Shown here in pieces: positions 24,620-34,945 of a stretch of DNA of 64,000 bases; position 1 is the stretch's first letter, and each line of letters begins with the position of its first letter. Source of the stretch: Papilionanthe hookeriana x Papilionanthe teres. Its lineage: Eukaryota > Streptophyta > Magnoliopsida > Asparagales > Orchidaceae. The stretch is from positions 19,477,310 to 19,541,309 of the forward strand of contig CM040430.1 of NCBI GenBank assembly GCA_022702705.1, given 5' to 3'. A program made the position numbers and the translations under genes. A model generated the notes under the pieces. That model made no database searches and was not told the DNA's origin. It saw only the letters and a program-made list of their open reading frames with translations.

Positions 24620-25360
24620 ATGGAAGCCCCAAAGCTGATTTTCTCCTTCACCAATGGGTGGACTTGCTGTTTATAAGGATGAGTTGCCCGACGATGGGAT
24701 CATCCGGTTTGGACAAGGATTTGAGAACACGAATGTCAAGATCACCGACGTTTCCTTTTCGCATCGACAAACAAAGTATACGAAGCTAGAAGCCGCGATC
24801 GAGTTCGACCTTAGGTCGACCCGAGAGTTTCCTCCCTGCAAAAGATCCCGTGAGAGAATCTGCTTGTCCTCGGGAGGACAGTTCTTGCTACCCCGCTGAG
24901 TCTAGTTGTTTACGCACCTACCCAGGCTTACGCAAAATTAAAGGGGAAGGAAATCCAGAATTATGGTGAACTTGTTACCGTGGAGGGTACGGACTTTCTG
25001 TGAGACCTTCGTTTTTGAAATCGGGTCCGGCTCAAGAATTCCATCACTAACAAGGACCCAAAGAAGGAACAGAAGTAGGAAGATTGCCAGGAAGGCTAGA
25101 GTTGCTGAAGTTGCTTTCCTGGAGGAAATCCCAGAAATCCCTGAGTACACACCACTACCTGAATATATACCGTTGCCTGAAGATACACCCTTTTCGGAAG
25201 GAAGCAGATTCCATCCCCTTTCGCCGCGGTGACGAGGAAAATGTCCGCGAGGATTGCTTCTACATTAGCCTCGACCGGCATACTACGATGACAACGAAGG
25301 AAAAGGGCTAGGATCACGCCATTTGCCCGACTACGGACGCGTAGTCGAGAAACTAACAAG
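24620..25360 (+). pseudogene. Additional ORF upstream of gag (element B)
   Basis: An ATG at 24620 starts MEAPKLIFSFTNGW. A one-base shift then leads to the frame 24654-24899, with YKDELPDDGIIRFGQGFE and ITDVSFSHRQTKYTKLEA. Further on, the frame 24963-25232 has RTQRRNRSRKIARKAR and a Pro/Glu-rich tail (EIPEYTPLPEYIPLPED). Element A carries the same start (MEAPKLIFSFVNGLDLAMFK at 34412-34353), so the ORF is family-wide. I do not recognise its function. Ogre elements of the same lineage have an extra ORF before gag, so it could be an equivalent or simply the start of a longer gag. Frameshifts break it here. Confidence 0.5.
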
Positions 25361-25834
25361 AAGAGAAATGCCCGTATCGGAGATTCTACGAAGGATAGGG
25401 CGGGTGCCGATCAAATCCCGTCTTGGGCCCCGAGTAGAACACTGCCATCGTTGCGGAAAAGCCGAGTAAAAGGATGAAGGCTAGTCGCTCGTCGTCGTTT
25501 CGGGATTACGAGATTAGGGAGGATACCACCTTCCGGCATTTGGTGACGGACCATACGGTCCTAGACCTTCTGTGCTAGAAGAATGGTATGGCGTCCCACT
25601 CTTGGACGAGTGAGATTGAAACAACGATCCGAGGAGGAAAGTCTCGTCGGGAGACTTGAATGCGAAGAAAGTGCTACTTGCGATAAAGGGGACTCGCGAG
25701 AAAGGAACCCGACGGCTATCACACGACAAGCTGTGAAGATGCACGGAAAAGACCACTAGAGGATGCCATGGAAAAGTTGAGGAGCGATATTCGACGACTA
25801 GCAAAAGAAAGAGAAGAGAAATTCGGAGACGAGA

Positions 25835-27250
25835 TTGATTCATCGGAATTCATGGACGACGAGTATGCGAGAAATCAACATGGTCGAAACACGAGCTTCA
25901 TCGGCTTCACGAGGTGCTCCTGCGGCCGCGGAAGAGAGGAGCCGAAGTGATGAGAAGACGACTTCAAGAGAAGACGACACGATCGCCCGAATGGCGAAGA
26001 GGATGGAAGAGATGGGCGTAGCTCTAGCCACTCTCCGAGTCGAGTGCAACCCCGAAGAGAGACACCCCGAGAGGTCATTCACATTGTGGACGGAGGAAAG
26101 GAGATTACATCCGTCAACGGGGATGATCGGCTAAAGAAAGATACAACACAAAGTATGATTCCGAGAAAAGGATATCGAGAGCTTGGTGGAACGAGCGAGT
26201 GCGAGAAGCCTTAGCACAATCGAAAGAGCGGGACATGCATTCGGATGGGTAGACCTTACCGGAAGAATTCGAAAGCCATCCGATACCGAAAGGCTTCGTA
26301 CGACCTCCGTTTAAGACCTTCGATGGAGCCGAGAACCCCGACGGCATGTTGCACACTTTCGTGCCGGTTGTTGCAATGCGGCGGGAGCGATGCATTACTC
26401 TTCCGACGGTTCGTCGGCGGCACTGTCGGGGATCGCCTTTGATTGGTATGCGGAAGTACCGAATGGTTCGGTAAAGACGTTCTCGGAACTAGAAAACCTT
26501 TTCATCGAGCGATTCGCGGAGCTCGGCACCGCATCCACTATAGGTGATTTAGTGGTAGAGAAACGAAGTCGAACGAAACTTTGGTGGATTACATACTTCG
26601 ATGGAGGAACTTAAGCATGAAGTGTGAACCACGACTACTGAGAACAACATGCGATCGGCATCTTACTTAAAAGCATTCACGGCCCGATAGCACTTCTCCT
26701 CGAAGGATTCACTTATTAAGACTTTCGAGAAGTTGTTAAGCAAGGCGGGAGCTTGTAAGAAGAGGCGAAGCAATTAAGTTTCGCCGACAAGACGGACAAG
26801 CAAAAGCACTGTGAAGACTTTTGAAAAGAAATCCGGGATCGTTGCGGCGATCGACAAAGGCGAGCAGCCGATACAAATATCGTCCGAACGGCCACGACAA
26901 CCTCGACGGAATTATCAAGAACCCCGACCCGGCTATCGGTCATCTCCACGATATGAACAACCGCCTCGTCCGCAACGTACATTAAGGGAGCTTCGAGCGG
27001 GGAATATCCATTCAAGAATGAAGCGATCCGAAAATGTTCCGTAGTCGATGAAGACTCCGGATTTCCAGTGCCGGAGCCTAGAGACCGAGAGGAAGTCAAC
27101 AAGAAAAGTGATCCCGACTTTTGCCCTTATCACCGAGATGCTTGGACACAAGATAGAAGATTGCATTACCTTCGAAAAGTTGGCTCGATGACAACCTTCG
27201 GAATGGAAATATAACAATCCCGAAGGAGTACATGAAGGAACCCCGAAAGG
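25835..27250 (+). pseudogene. Gag of element B (degraded)
   Basis: This is the capsid/nucleocapsid precursor. The likely start is the ATG at 25880 (MVETRASSASRGAPAAAE), followed by a polar helical stretch (IARMAKRMEEMGVALATLRV). The gag core is in the frame 26390-26614: SGIAFDWYAEVPNGSVKTFS and ELENLFIERFAEL, matching the Retrotrans_gag pattern with Trp19-Tyr20. Next is a basic Arg/Pro-rich tract (26880-27000), then a zinc-knuckle-like CPYHRDA...HKIEDC at about 27123-27165, split by a frameshift. At least four frame changes are visible. It would have packaged the element RNA. Confidence 0.75.
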
Positions 27251-28253
27251 AGGTTCAGTCGATGTTATCTCAGCTGATCCCATCATTCAGATAGATCCAC
27301 ATACGGCCGACGATGGATGGACTACCGCTTGGACAAGGTCTTCGAAAAGATTTTAGACGACATCCGAGCCGCTTCGGTGCGAGCTTCAATTCGAGTTCGA
27401 AACACTGCAAGTTGGCATCTATCACTTGCGATAGAAGAACCACCTCGACGGGAGACGATTGAAGAGAAGAAGAAAATCGAGGAAGAAGAGAGGACCGAGG
27501 CTCCTAAGGCTGGGCCAGGGGCTGCTTATCCTAGGATAGTTGTTTCGATTCGGGGGAGAAATCCCTCGAACCTCGACTGCTGTATGATTATATGCTCATT
27601 TCGGTGGGATCATATAATGGTAAGGGTGATGGCGTTGGCTACGTTTTGACTGTTTCTAACGATTACGTAACTAGCGACAATCCGGACATCGATTTCGATA
27701 CCAACGACAATTCTCAAATCATACACAATCTCGACGATCAAAATAACGAAGAAGACATCCATCGAGGAGGCTACGAGAGTTCATCGAGCAACGAATCTAT
27801 CTGCGAGTTTCGAGGAGCTCCGGTCACAATAGAGTTAGAGCCTTCGGACTGCGAAGCTAATCCGGAAGAGCACGTCATTCCGATTCAGGAAGAAACACCG
27901 GCAAGCTCGACACTAGATTCGGAAGAAATTACGAAGTCAACTTAAGAAGTGGAAGAGTTCTACCTCCGAGAATGGGTCGAAAGGATAAAGGAAAGCGGTG
28001 GTTGTTCAAGAAGAACCAACCCGGCGAGAAGAAATACCCATTCGAGAAGAAGCGAGACATATGGAAATAAAGTGGACTACAACGTGCTAGCCCATCTTAG
28101 GAAACTACGGCCAAAGCGAGCATTTACGATGCTCTCATCTTATCAAAGGAGATGAGAGAAGCTCGATCGAGGCCTTACTTGATCCGGAAATTTGCTTAGC
28201 TCGAATGGCCGGAGATTCCTTAGATGAGGTTTGCTCGTTAAAGGAACGACGAG
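27251..28253 (+). pseudogene. Gag-protease linker region of element B
   Basis: The frames 27317-27649 and 27592-27945 give an acidic, low-complexity chain (for example FDTNDNSQIIHNLDDQNNEE). Then comes VDYNVLAHLRKL and, in shifted frames, a helical stretch with LILSKEMREA-like and CLARMAGD-like pieces. This pattern precedes the protease in Tat-lineage polyproteins. No catalytic motif is present. It is broken by stops. Confidence 0.55.
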
Positions 28254-28679
28254 GTGTTACCATCACGGACAATGACCTACTACTTGGGACGACGAGATCA
28301 CAACCGACCGTTGTACATTTCGATTACAATTGGAAAGTTTACGCTCTCCGGAGTATTGGTGGATCCGGGAGCATCAATTAATATAATGAGTCTCCGAACA
28401 CTAGCATATTTGGAAATTGATGCTCGTGAGCTCGAGGCCGACAAAATGTTATTAAAAGGATTCGACCGGAAAGGAGAAAGAGCCCTCGGGTCGATAACGC
28501 TACTAATGAAGACCGGTGACTTAGCAAAGACAACCGCGAAATTTCACATAATTGATTCGAAACGTCGTTCAACGCTCTGCTTGGGCCGACCATGGATACA
28601 TGAAAACGGGATGGTACCATCATCTCTACATCGGTGCATCGAATACTACGATGGAGGGGAACGAGTGCATCAAAGGTGA
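28254..28679 (+). pseudogene. Aspartic protease of element B
   Basis: This retropepsin-like protease cleaves the Gag-Pol polyprotein. The frame begins with the HNRPLYISITIGKF strand, then the flap-side active-site segment VLVDPGASINIMS (residues 34-46). The catalytic Asp is residue 37, in a DPGA variant of the usual D-S/T-G. A GRPWIHENGMVPSSLH motif near the end is typical of plant gypsy proteases. The domain is uninterrupted over 141 codons, one of the better-preserved pieces of B. Element A has lost its protease. Confidence 0.8.
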
Positions 28680-29655
28680 CTTACAACCATTCTCCGTACA
28701 TGAGATTGGAATCCATGAAGACGCGGCTTATTATGCACCACAGAAGAAAACAATTTTCTCCGGAGATACGCAGTAACAAATGAAGCGAAGAAAGTTCGGG
28801 ACAACGAAGAACTCGAAGTTCTAGTCCAACAGTCACTCACCACTCCCCTCCGGCGAGATGGTGAAGGTTTCTCCACAACTCGCATCTGAGGTCGAGGCCA
28901 GGGACGAGGCCGTGGTAGAGACGTTAGGACAATTGGATAGAGGAAACCAGCCATTAATGTTGATTGGGAAGATAGTTTTGAAGAAGAAAAAGAAATCAAG
29001 CAAGAAGCAGCAACGATAAGTCGGAAGAAGCCGCAATTCAAGATCTCCCTCGAAGATGAAAAGAATGAAGAATACAAATCAATGTACGAGAAGATTAACC
29101 ACTACGTACATACTATGACCCTAACCACCGATCCATTCTAACAAGATCGAGGGTATGGTGGTCAAAGTGGTACGTAGCGAAGGTGCGAAAGCCGATCAAA
29201 TTCTACCGTGGTGCTTCTTCCTCCAAAGCTGAAAATAATTTACAATTTGAAGATGTCACTTCATCGGAATTAATGGAATTACCTTTTGAGTGGTACTCTC
29301 CACAGTGTTCGAAATTTAATTCAACGTGGTTTCTTACCTCGACAATGGACAAAAGGTTAATCACAACGTTTTGAAAAATTATGGAATAATTCCGGTCGTC
29401 CACCCGATTCAAAGTATGGACTCGGATTTGGCACGGTAGGATCGGTTGACGATGCTGAATTTTGCTTGGTTGTCACTTGCGAATCTAATGAAAACTGCAT
29501 GGAAACTACGGACGAACTCGAAGATTTACAAATTGGAGACGCTCCACCGAATTCGAAGAAGAGATTAAATCTACGATAGATGAACTAACGGAAGTTAACT
29601 TAGGTACTAGAGAAGAGCCTAGACCTACCTTTGTTAGCTCCTTACTCGATAAAGA
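28680..29655 (+). pseudogene. Protease-RT linker region of element B
   Basis: This is homologous to 16736-16108 of A. 28830-28920 encodes, with breaks, the PLRRDGEGFSTT-like and Arg/Gly-rich part. 29183-29374 reads KPIKFYRGASSSKAENNLQF and LMELPFEWYSP. 29500-29660 is an acidic lead into RT. Function is unknown. Several frameshifts and stops are present. Confidence 0.65.
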
Positions 29656-30490
29656 AGACTCGAAGAAATAATCGAGTTATTAATGGAATTTAAAGACTAT
29701 TTTACTTGTAACTACGATGAGATGCCGGGATTAGCTCCGGAGGTCGCGATCCATAAGCTAGGAGTGGATCCTACTTCGTCCGGTCGGACAAGGTCCCCGA
29801 AGAATGCGTCTAGAAATTGAACAACAAGTCATAGCCGAAGTTAAAAAGCTAATAGACGCCAAATTTGTCCGTGAAGAACAATACCCGACCCGGTTAGCCA
29901 ATGTGGTGCCGGTCGAAAGAAGAATGGTCGGATCGGAATTTGTGTGGACTTCGGAGATTTAAACGAGGCATGTCCGAAAGGATGAATTCCCTCTATCGAT
30001 CCCAGAACTAATGATCGACATTGCTTCAACGCATGAGATATTCTCATTCATGGATGGATCTTCAGGATACAACCAGATAAAAATGGCTCCAGAAGATGAA
30101 AAGCTTACAACATTCAGAACGCCGATCGGAGTATATTGCTACACAGTGATGCCATTCGGGTCGAAGAACGCGGGAGCGACCTACCGAAGAGCAATGACAA
30201 GAATTTTTGATGATCTCATCCACAATCGAAGTCGAATGCTACGTGGATGATGTGGTCATCGAAAGCAAAGTAAAGGAAAACCACACTGTATGATTTTGAG
30301 AATTGTTTTCGAACGATTAAGACAATTTAACCTTAAGATGAATCCCTTAAAATGTGCCTTCGGCGTCACCTCCGGGAAATTCTTAGGATTCGTTGTCCGA
30401 CATCGTGGAATTGAAATCGACCCGGAAAAGAATAAAGCTATCTTAGAAATGCCGCCTCCCAAAACCTTAAAACAACTACGATCTTTTTAA
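29656..30490 (+). pseudogene. Reverse transcriptase of element B
   Basis: The fingers are at about 29725-30000 (MPGLAPEVAIHKLGVD, then IEQQVIAEVKKLIDAKFVRE in shifted frames). The palm is in the frame 30011-30250: FMDGSSGYNQIKMAPED and MPFGSKNAGATYRRAM. YVDD lies at 30240-30251 after a one-base insertion. The frame 30290-30490 has LKMNPLKCAFGVTSGKFLGF and MPPPKTLKQLRSF, followed by a stop. Catalytic residues are conserved although the frame is not. Confidence 0.88.
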
Positions 30491-31065
30491 GGGAAGCTGG
30501 CATATCTTCGACGCTTTATCTCGAACTTGTCAGGTAGGTGTCAGCCTTTCTCGGCATTAGTTAAAAAGGACGCCAAATTTATTTGGGAAGAGAAATGCCA
30601 GAAGGCCTTCGAGGACATTAAACAATATTTAATGACACCTCCTGTCTTAGCAGCCCCAGTCTCAGGTAGACCGGCGATGCTTTACACCGCGGCTTTAGAC
30701 GACTCTCTCGGAGCCTGTTGGCCGGGTCGATGATGAGGGTAAAGAAAATGCTCTTTACTATTTAAGCCGTCGTTTACTTTCGACGGAAGTAAGGTATCCC
30801 GCAATTGAAAAGCATTGTTTGGCCACGATCTTCGCCGCTCGAAAGCTCGGGCACTACATGCTTTCTCATAAGGTCGACCTAACCTCGAAATTTAATCCAT
30901 TGCTGATACTTGATGACTCGTCCAACACTTTCCGGCGGGCTTGTCGGATGGTCGATGATATTATTGCAATTCGATATAACTTTCGTGCCTCTTCTGCCGT
31001 AAAGGGACAAGTCTTAGCAGACTTTCTCGCAGCACACCCTTTGCGGCGAATCTCCCCTCGATGAC
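30491..31065 (+). pseudogene. RT connection and gypsy-type RNase H of element B
   Basis: The frame 30527-30733 covers FSALVKKDAKFIWEEKCQKA and MLYTAALDDSLGA. A shifted frame has YYLSRRLLSTEVRYPAIEKH. The frame 30819-31064 has IFAARKLGHYMLSHKVDLTS and AVKGQVLADFLAAHP. This is the order of a gypsy RNase H followed by the spacer to the second RNase H. At least three indels are seen. Confidence 0.78.
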
Positions 31066-31079
31066 GATTTGCCGGATGA

Positions 31080-31600
31080 ACAAATAATGAGCACAGGAAG
31101 ACCACGATGATCGACGTTGGGAATTATATTTCGACGGAGCATCTTCGGCACACAAAGACGAAGAATCACAAGTGATAGTGCCGGTAAGGCGGGAATCGGG
31201 CTAATCTTTATAACACCGGAGCGGGGGATGTGAAGATACTCCTACCACTTAACGAACCATGTACGAACAACGAAGCGAGAATACGAAGCCCTCATAACGG
31301 GACTGGAATTAACTATTCGAATGGGAATAACGAGACATCAACATCTACGGGGATTCACGGTTAATCATTTAACGGATCGCCGGACGGTACATAATTTTAA
31401 AGCCGAGACTCGAGCAATACTTCCGGTATGCCATACGGTTGTTGGAACAAATTCCAAATGTGACGATCTACAAAATTCCCGAAAAAGAAAATGCTTTAGC
31501 GAGATGCTTTAGCCCGTCTCGCAAAAGAATTTGCACGTTTGCAAGATGAATCGGTGGAAGTGTCGGTTCACGGACGCCGGAGTCCTATCACGAGTTCGAC
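31080..31600 (+). pseudogene. Second (archaeal/plant-type) RNase H of element B
   Basis: In shifting frames one sees WELYFDGASSAHKDEES (31118-31170), SEYEALITGLELTI (31275-31320), NIYGDSR-like sequence near 31345 and ENALA/ALARLAKEFARLQDE (31488-31552). It corresponds to 14370-13936 of A. Its presence with the normal RNase H places the element in the Tat lineage. Confidence 0.75.
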
Positions 31601-31792
31601 ATAGACACAGTACACAAATCGAGAAAAGAAAAAGAATCGATTGCTGACGGTGACGAGAAAACACGAGAAGATTGGCGACAACCATTAGTAGACTACCTAC
31701 AAACGGGAAAGCTATCGGACGATAGGTCGTTGGCCCATCGGATCGAAAAGAACTGCTGTCTTACACATTAATAAACAACACATTGTACGAGA

Positions 31793-32938
31793 ATGTCTTT
31801 TGATCGAAATGTGGCTAAGGTGCCTAAGTGGGTCCGAGGCCGTGAAATTGTTAAAGAGGTGCATTCGGGACTACGTGGCGCTCACCGGTCGGGTCCGAAG
31901 ATGAAAATGAAAATTAAAAGACTAGGATATTATTGGCCCTCGATGATGACCGACTGCATGAAAATCGCCAAGAGCTGTCACCAATGCCAAGTGCACAGAG
32001 TGGTTCTACACCAACCTCCAAATGTGCTGCACCCGACAATTGTGTCATGGCCATTTGAATGTTGGGGCACAGATATAGTGGGTCCGATAGAACCACCATC
32101 TTCGAAAGGACATCGCTTCATTCTTGTGGCTATAGATTACTTTTCCAAGTGGGCGAGGCGGTTCCGCTAGAGAAGTGAAAGCATACCACGTGCTTACGGT
32201 TTTTCGAGAGCCAAGTTATCTACCGTTTCGGAGTGCCGCGCGGGATCATCTCGGATAATGGGTCGGCATTCGAAGCACGCAAATCAACAATTTTGTCGGG
32301 AGACACGGAATCGGCGGCGATACTCGACAATTTACTACCCGAGAGCAAACGACCTCGTCGAGGCTTTTAATAAAACTCTCGTTCAAATTTTAAAGAAAAC
32401 TTTGGACGATAATAAGAGAAATTGGCACGAGAAGTTGTTAGAAGCCTTATGGGCCTACCGGACAACCTTCGAACTCCTACTCGAAGCTACACCTTACGCT
32501 GCGGTGTATGAGTCCGAGGCGAGTGTTACCTTTAGAGGTTCGGCTTCCTTCACTCGGAATTGTAGTTGCAAACAAGATCACGACGGAAGAGAACGCCAAA
32601 TTACGACTAGAAGAATTAGAAAGCTCGGAAGGGAAAAGACTTGCGGCGCAACGAATTTAGAACTATACCAACCTAAGATGGTTCAAGCCCATGACAAGCT
32701 GAGTCAGCCGAGAACCTTGAAAGTTGGTGACTTAGTTCTCGTTCTCGAAGACCTATTCTTGCACACCTGCGAGATAGGAGGAAAATTTGAACCCACTTGG
32801 GAAGGGCCGTTTGTGGTTGAAGCGGTATACTCGGGAGGTTCCTACCGGCTAGTGAATTGCCGGGGAGAACGACATATGCTTCCGATCAATGGACGATACT
32901 TAAAAAAGTATTACGCTACCGATGTTTCGAAGGAATGA
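31793..32938 (+). pseudogene. Integrase of element B
   Basis: The frame 31793-32170 has zinc-binding His24, His31, Cys62 and Cys65, then WGTDIVGPI with the first catalytic Asp (residue 94) intact. After frameshifts, ISDNGSAFEAR (about 32250-32280) holds the second Asp. The frame 32258-32938 continues with LVEAFNKTLVQILKKTLDD, EALWAYRTTF, the C-terminal FEPTWEGPFVVEAVYSGGSY and a terminal LPINGRYLKKYY. The last half (226 codons) is open. It is the last pol domain; the AlkB ORF starts 286 bp downstream. Confidence 0.88.
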
Positions 32939-33224
32939 ATTCTTCATCCCTAAGAAACACGGGTGAAGTAATTACTTATGATTAGGTCCGAACCCAAAAA
33001 TAATAAAATGTGCTAAAATAAATAAAATCATGATAATAAAGTTTTCCTTGTTTTCTTTTCCAAATCAAAATCTCTTCCCTGATCTTATCCTATTTCATTC
33101 CTGTTAAATTTGAAAATACAAAAAAAATATAATATAAAAAAAAATGTGTCTTTAATAAACATTTTCTTAATGTTCTTGTTCTTAGTACAGCCTCTGATCC
33201 TTTTCCTTGTCTTTTCGCAGGGAA
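32939..33224 (+). other. AT-rich, intron-like gap between integrase and AlkB ORF (element B)
   Basis: No coding sequence is seen. The gap is AT-rich with U-rich stretches, and it ends in a pyrimidine tract and TTTTCGCAG (AG at about 33219-33220) five bases before the AlkB ATG. The same arrangement is found in A (12358-12587). It looks like the 3' part of an intron. The branch point and donor are not identified. Confidence 0.45.
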
Positions 33225-34345
33225 ATGTCGAACGGGCGGTTGGTCCTGAACTTTAGAAATGGCGTAAGCCTTGCACTCGATGAAAAGAGGGTGAAAGATG
33301 GAGTGATAATCGAGATTGACTCGGATTTCGCACCAGCAGGCCTACAGTACAAGGAAAGTGACTGGGTCCCAGTTGACCGAGAAGAACTGCCGGACGAGAC
33401 GGTGATGAATGTGGGTGGCCCAAGCCACCAATCCGACGACGAAAAGAAAGGCAAACACTTGAAGAAGATAAGAAAATCAAGTACGTAGTCGCTACGGCGG
33501 AAGGGCAAGCTTGCGGCGCCGCGCCCACGAGAGATTCAGAAGTTCGAAGGGCTACTCTCGCAGCAACGCAACGAAGAAATAAGAATCGCCGTATCCAGTA
33601 AGATGTTAACAAAACTAGTTGCGGACCGGCGCGACGAGACGGTTGCTAATGCCGGTACGTACACTTCGAGGACACCGGTTCACCGGGAACACTGAAGAAA
33701 GGAGGCCGGCTCCTAGGATAACGAAAGGACCGGGGAAATCTCACAAAGACCGAGAAGAAAGAAGGCTACCACGCCACCGGATAGAACCACCGGTAATGCA
33801 TGACCTTGTTGCGGAAGCAACCCGGGGGATATCCCGACGGACATCATCCCGAGGAGCCGAGGTATGCGAGGAGAACGTGAAGGGATTGAACCGTATATCC
33901 CACAATATGTCACCGAGCCTCGCCATGCTGAGATCATCCGGAATACGAGCTGGAGAGAATGTAGAATGTTGAAAAGAAAACCTTTGAATACTTCGAGAGA
34001 ATTAGAGGCAGAAGAATCAATATACTAGAGGGCCTCGAGCTACATACAGACGTATTCTCAGAGTATGAACAACAGCAAATCGTGGATTGCATCCGGGATT
34101 TGAAAAGAATGGGCCGAGCGAGGCCGCTAAGGAAACACGTACTCGAGAACCCGGAGATGGATGCCGGGGAAGGGAAGAATTACAATACAATGTGGATGTT
34201 GTTACAACTTTGCGGAGGACGAGAAGGGAAACCCACCGGGAATACTCCGTCATGGCCAAGTGGATCTGATGCCATTAGTCATCAAGAGAATGGTAAAGAG
34301 ATTGATAACATGGAGGGTACTGCCAGCAGATTGCATACCCAGGCA
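33225..34345 (+). pseudogene. AlkB-like dioxygenase ORF of element B, 3'-truncated
   Basis: The ORF begins MSNGRLVLNFRNGVSLALDE, nearly the same as in A. A charged N-terminal half follows (frames 33207-33488 and 33619-33972). The AlkB domain starts with LEGLELHTDVFSEYEQQQIV-like sequence (34030-34085), then IRDLKRMGRA, GKGRITIQCGCCYNFAED (34167-34220), GNPPGILRHG and a helical MPLVIKRMVKRLITWRV. The copy ends at ADCIP, just before the iron-binding HxD motif, where B is fused to the inverted leader of A. It therefore lacks the whole catalytic core. Several frameshifts are present. Sharing of this ORF by two separate insertions shows that it belongs to the family and is not a one-off capture. 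Confidence 0.82.
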
Positions 34346-34412
34346 GTTCATCCTTGAACATAGCCAGGTCCAGTCCATTGACGAAGGAGAAGATTAGTTT
34401 TGGGGCTTCCAT
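34346..34412 (-). pseudogene. Start of the upstream (pre-gag) ORF of element A, truncated
   Basis: The ATG at 34412-34410 (minus) begins MEAPKLIFSFVNGLDLAMFK and stays in one frame to the junction at about 34346. It corresponds to 24620-24690 of B, which has a one-base shift there. Beyond the junction the frame runs into antisense AlkB sequence of B, which is meaningless. Everything of A between here and its protease-RT linker is missing. Confidence 0.7.
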
Positions 34413-34926
34413 TTCTGCAGGGCAGATTCCAAGTGTTAGTCCCCGAATCGTGCTTCTTCTTGTCGTAAAACTTATGACGCAAAAGAGAGAGTCCGAACAC
34501 ATTTCCGTTTATCTTAGTGTATTTGTGGTATTAGAAGATAATTGTTTTTCGAAAAGATTTATTCGTTAGGAAGGAGAATTATTAAAAGAAGGAGAGTTGT
34601 AGGAATGGTAAAAGGAATTGATTAGGAATGGAAAAGGAAGAGAAAGTCTTGTAGAAACTTCTCGACCGGCAAGACTGCTCCTAAACTAATACCTATTGGG
34701 GGCCCACCCCACCTCAGAAATGAGGTAAAAGGATCTCGAAACCTCTCTGTTTAGGGATGTCTAAACAGTGGCTCCTAAATCCGAGAGAATGTCGAGTATA
34801 CTCGTTCGAGGTAGAAATGAACATAGTATTCCAACGGAAAGAAGGGTAGTTTGATCCACTAGGGACATGGATACACTACCGATTTTTGAAAGCAAAACTA
34901 TTTGATTAAAATGGAGAGAGGAATTG
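34413..34926 (-). other. Untranslated leader of element A
   Basis: This is the inverted homologue of B's leader (24111-24619). It has no gene. It contains the inverted repeat ACCTCAGAAATGAGGT (34712-34727), similar to the hairpin at the LTR start. Confidence 0.65.
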
Positions 34927-34945
34927 TTCCCCAGCGGGGTCGCCA
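34927..34945 (-). other. Primer-binding site of element A
   Basis: The minus strand reads TGGCGACCCCGCTGGGGAA, five bases from the LTR end (TGCCGACA). It is a clean example of the Tat/Ogre-type PBS and marks the right LTR as the 5' LTR of A. Confidence 0.85.

Larger units (their letters stand above)
16737..34345 (+). mobile_element. Element B: Tat-lineage retrotransposon with an AlkB ORF, inserted in A, 3' end lost
   Basis: B is on the plus strand. Order: complete 5' LTR (16737-24088), PBS, leader, upstream ORF, gag, protease, linker, RT, RNase H, second RNase H, integrase, intron-like gap and AlkB ORF. It then stops in mid-ORF at about 34345, where sequence switches to the inverted 5' leader of element A. 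The 3' part of AlkB, the 3' UTR and the 3' LTR are missing. All coding domains carry many small frameshifts and stops. The simplest history is insertion into A, then a deletion that removed B's 3' end and A's gag. Confidence 0.8.

Noticed and set aside
25514..25843. 109-codon antisense frame and other minus frames across 25-34 kb
   Set aside because: Shadows of element B gag-pol on the opposite strand, with no domain content.
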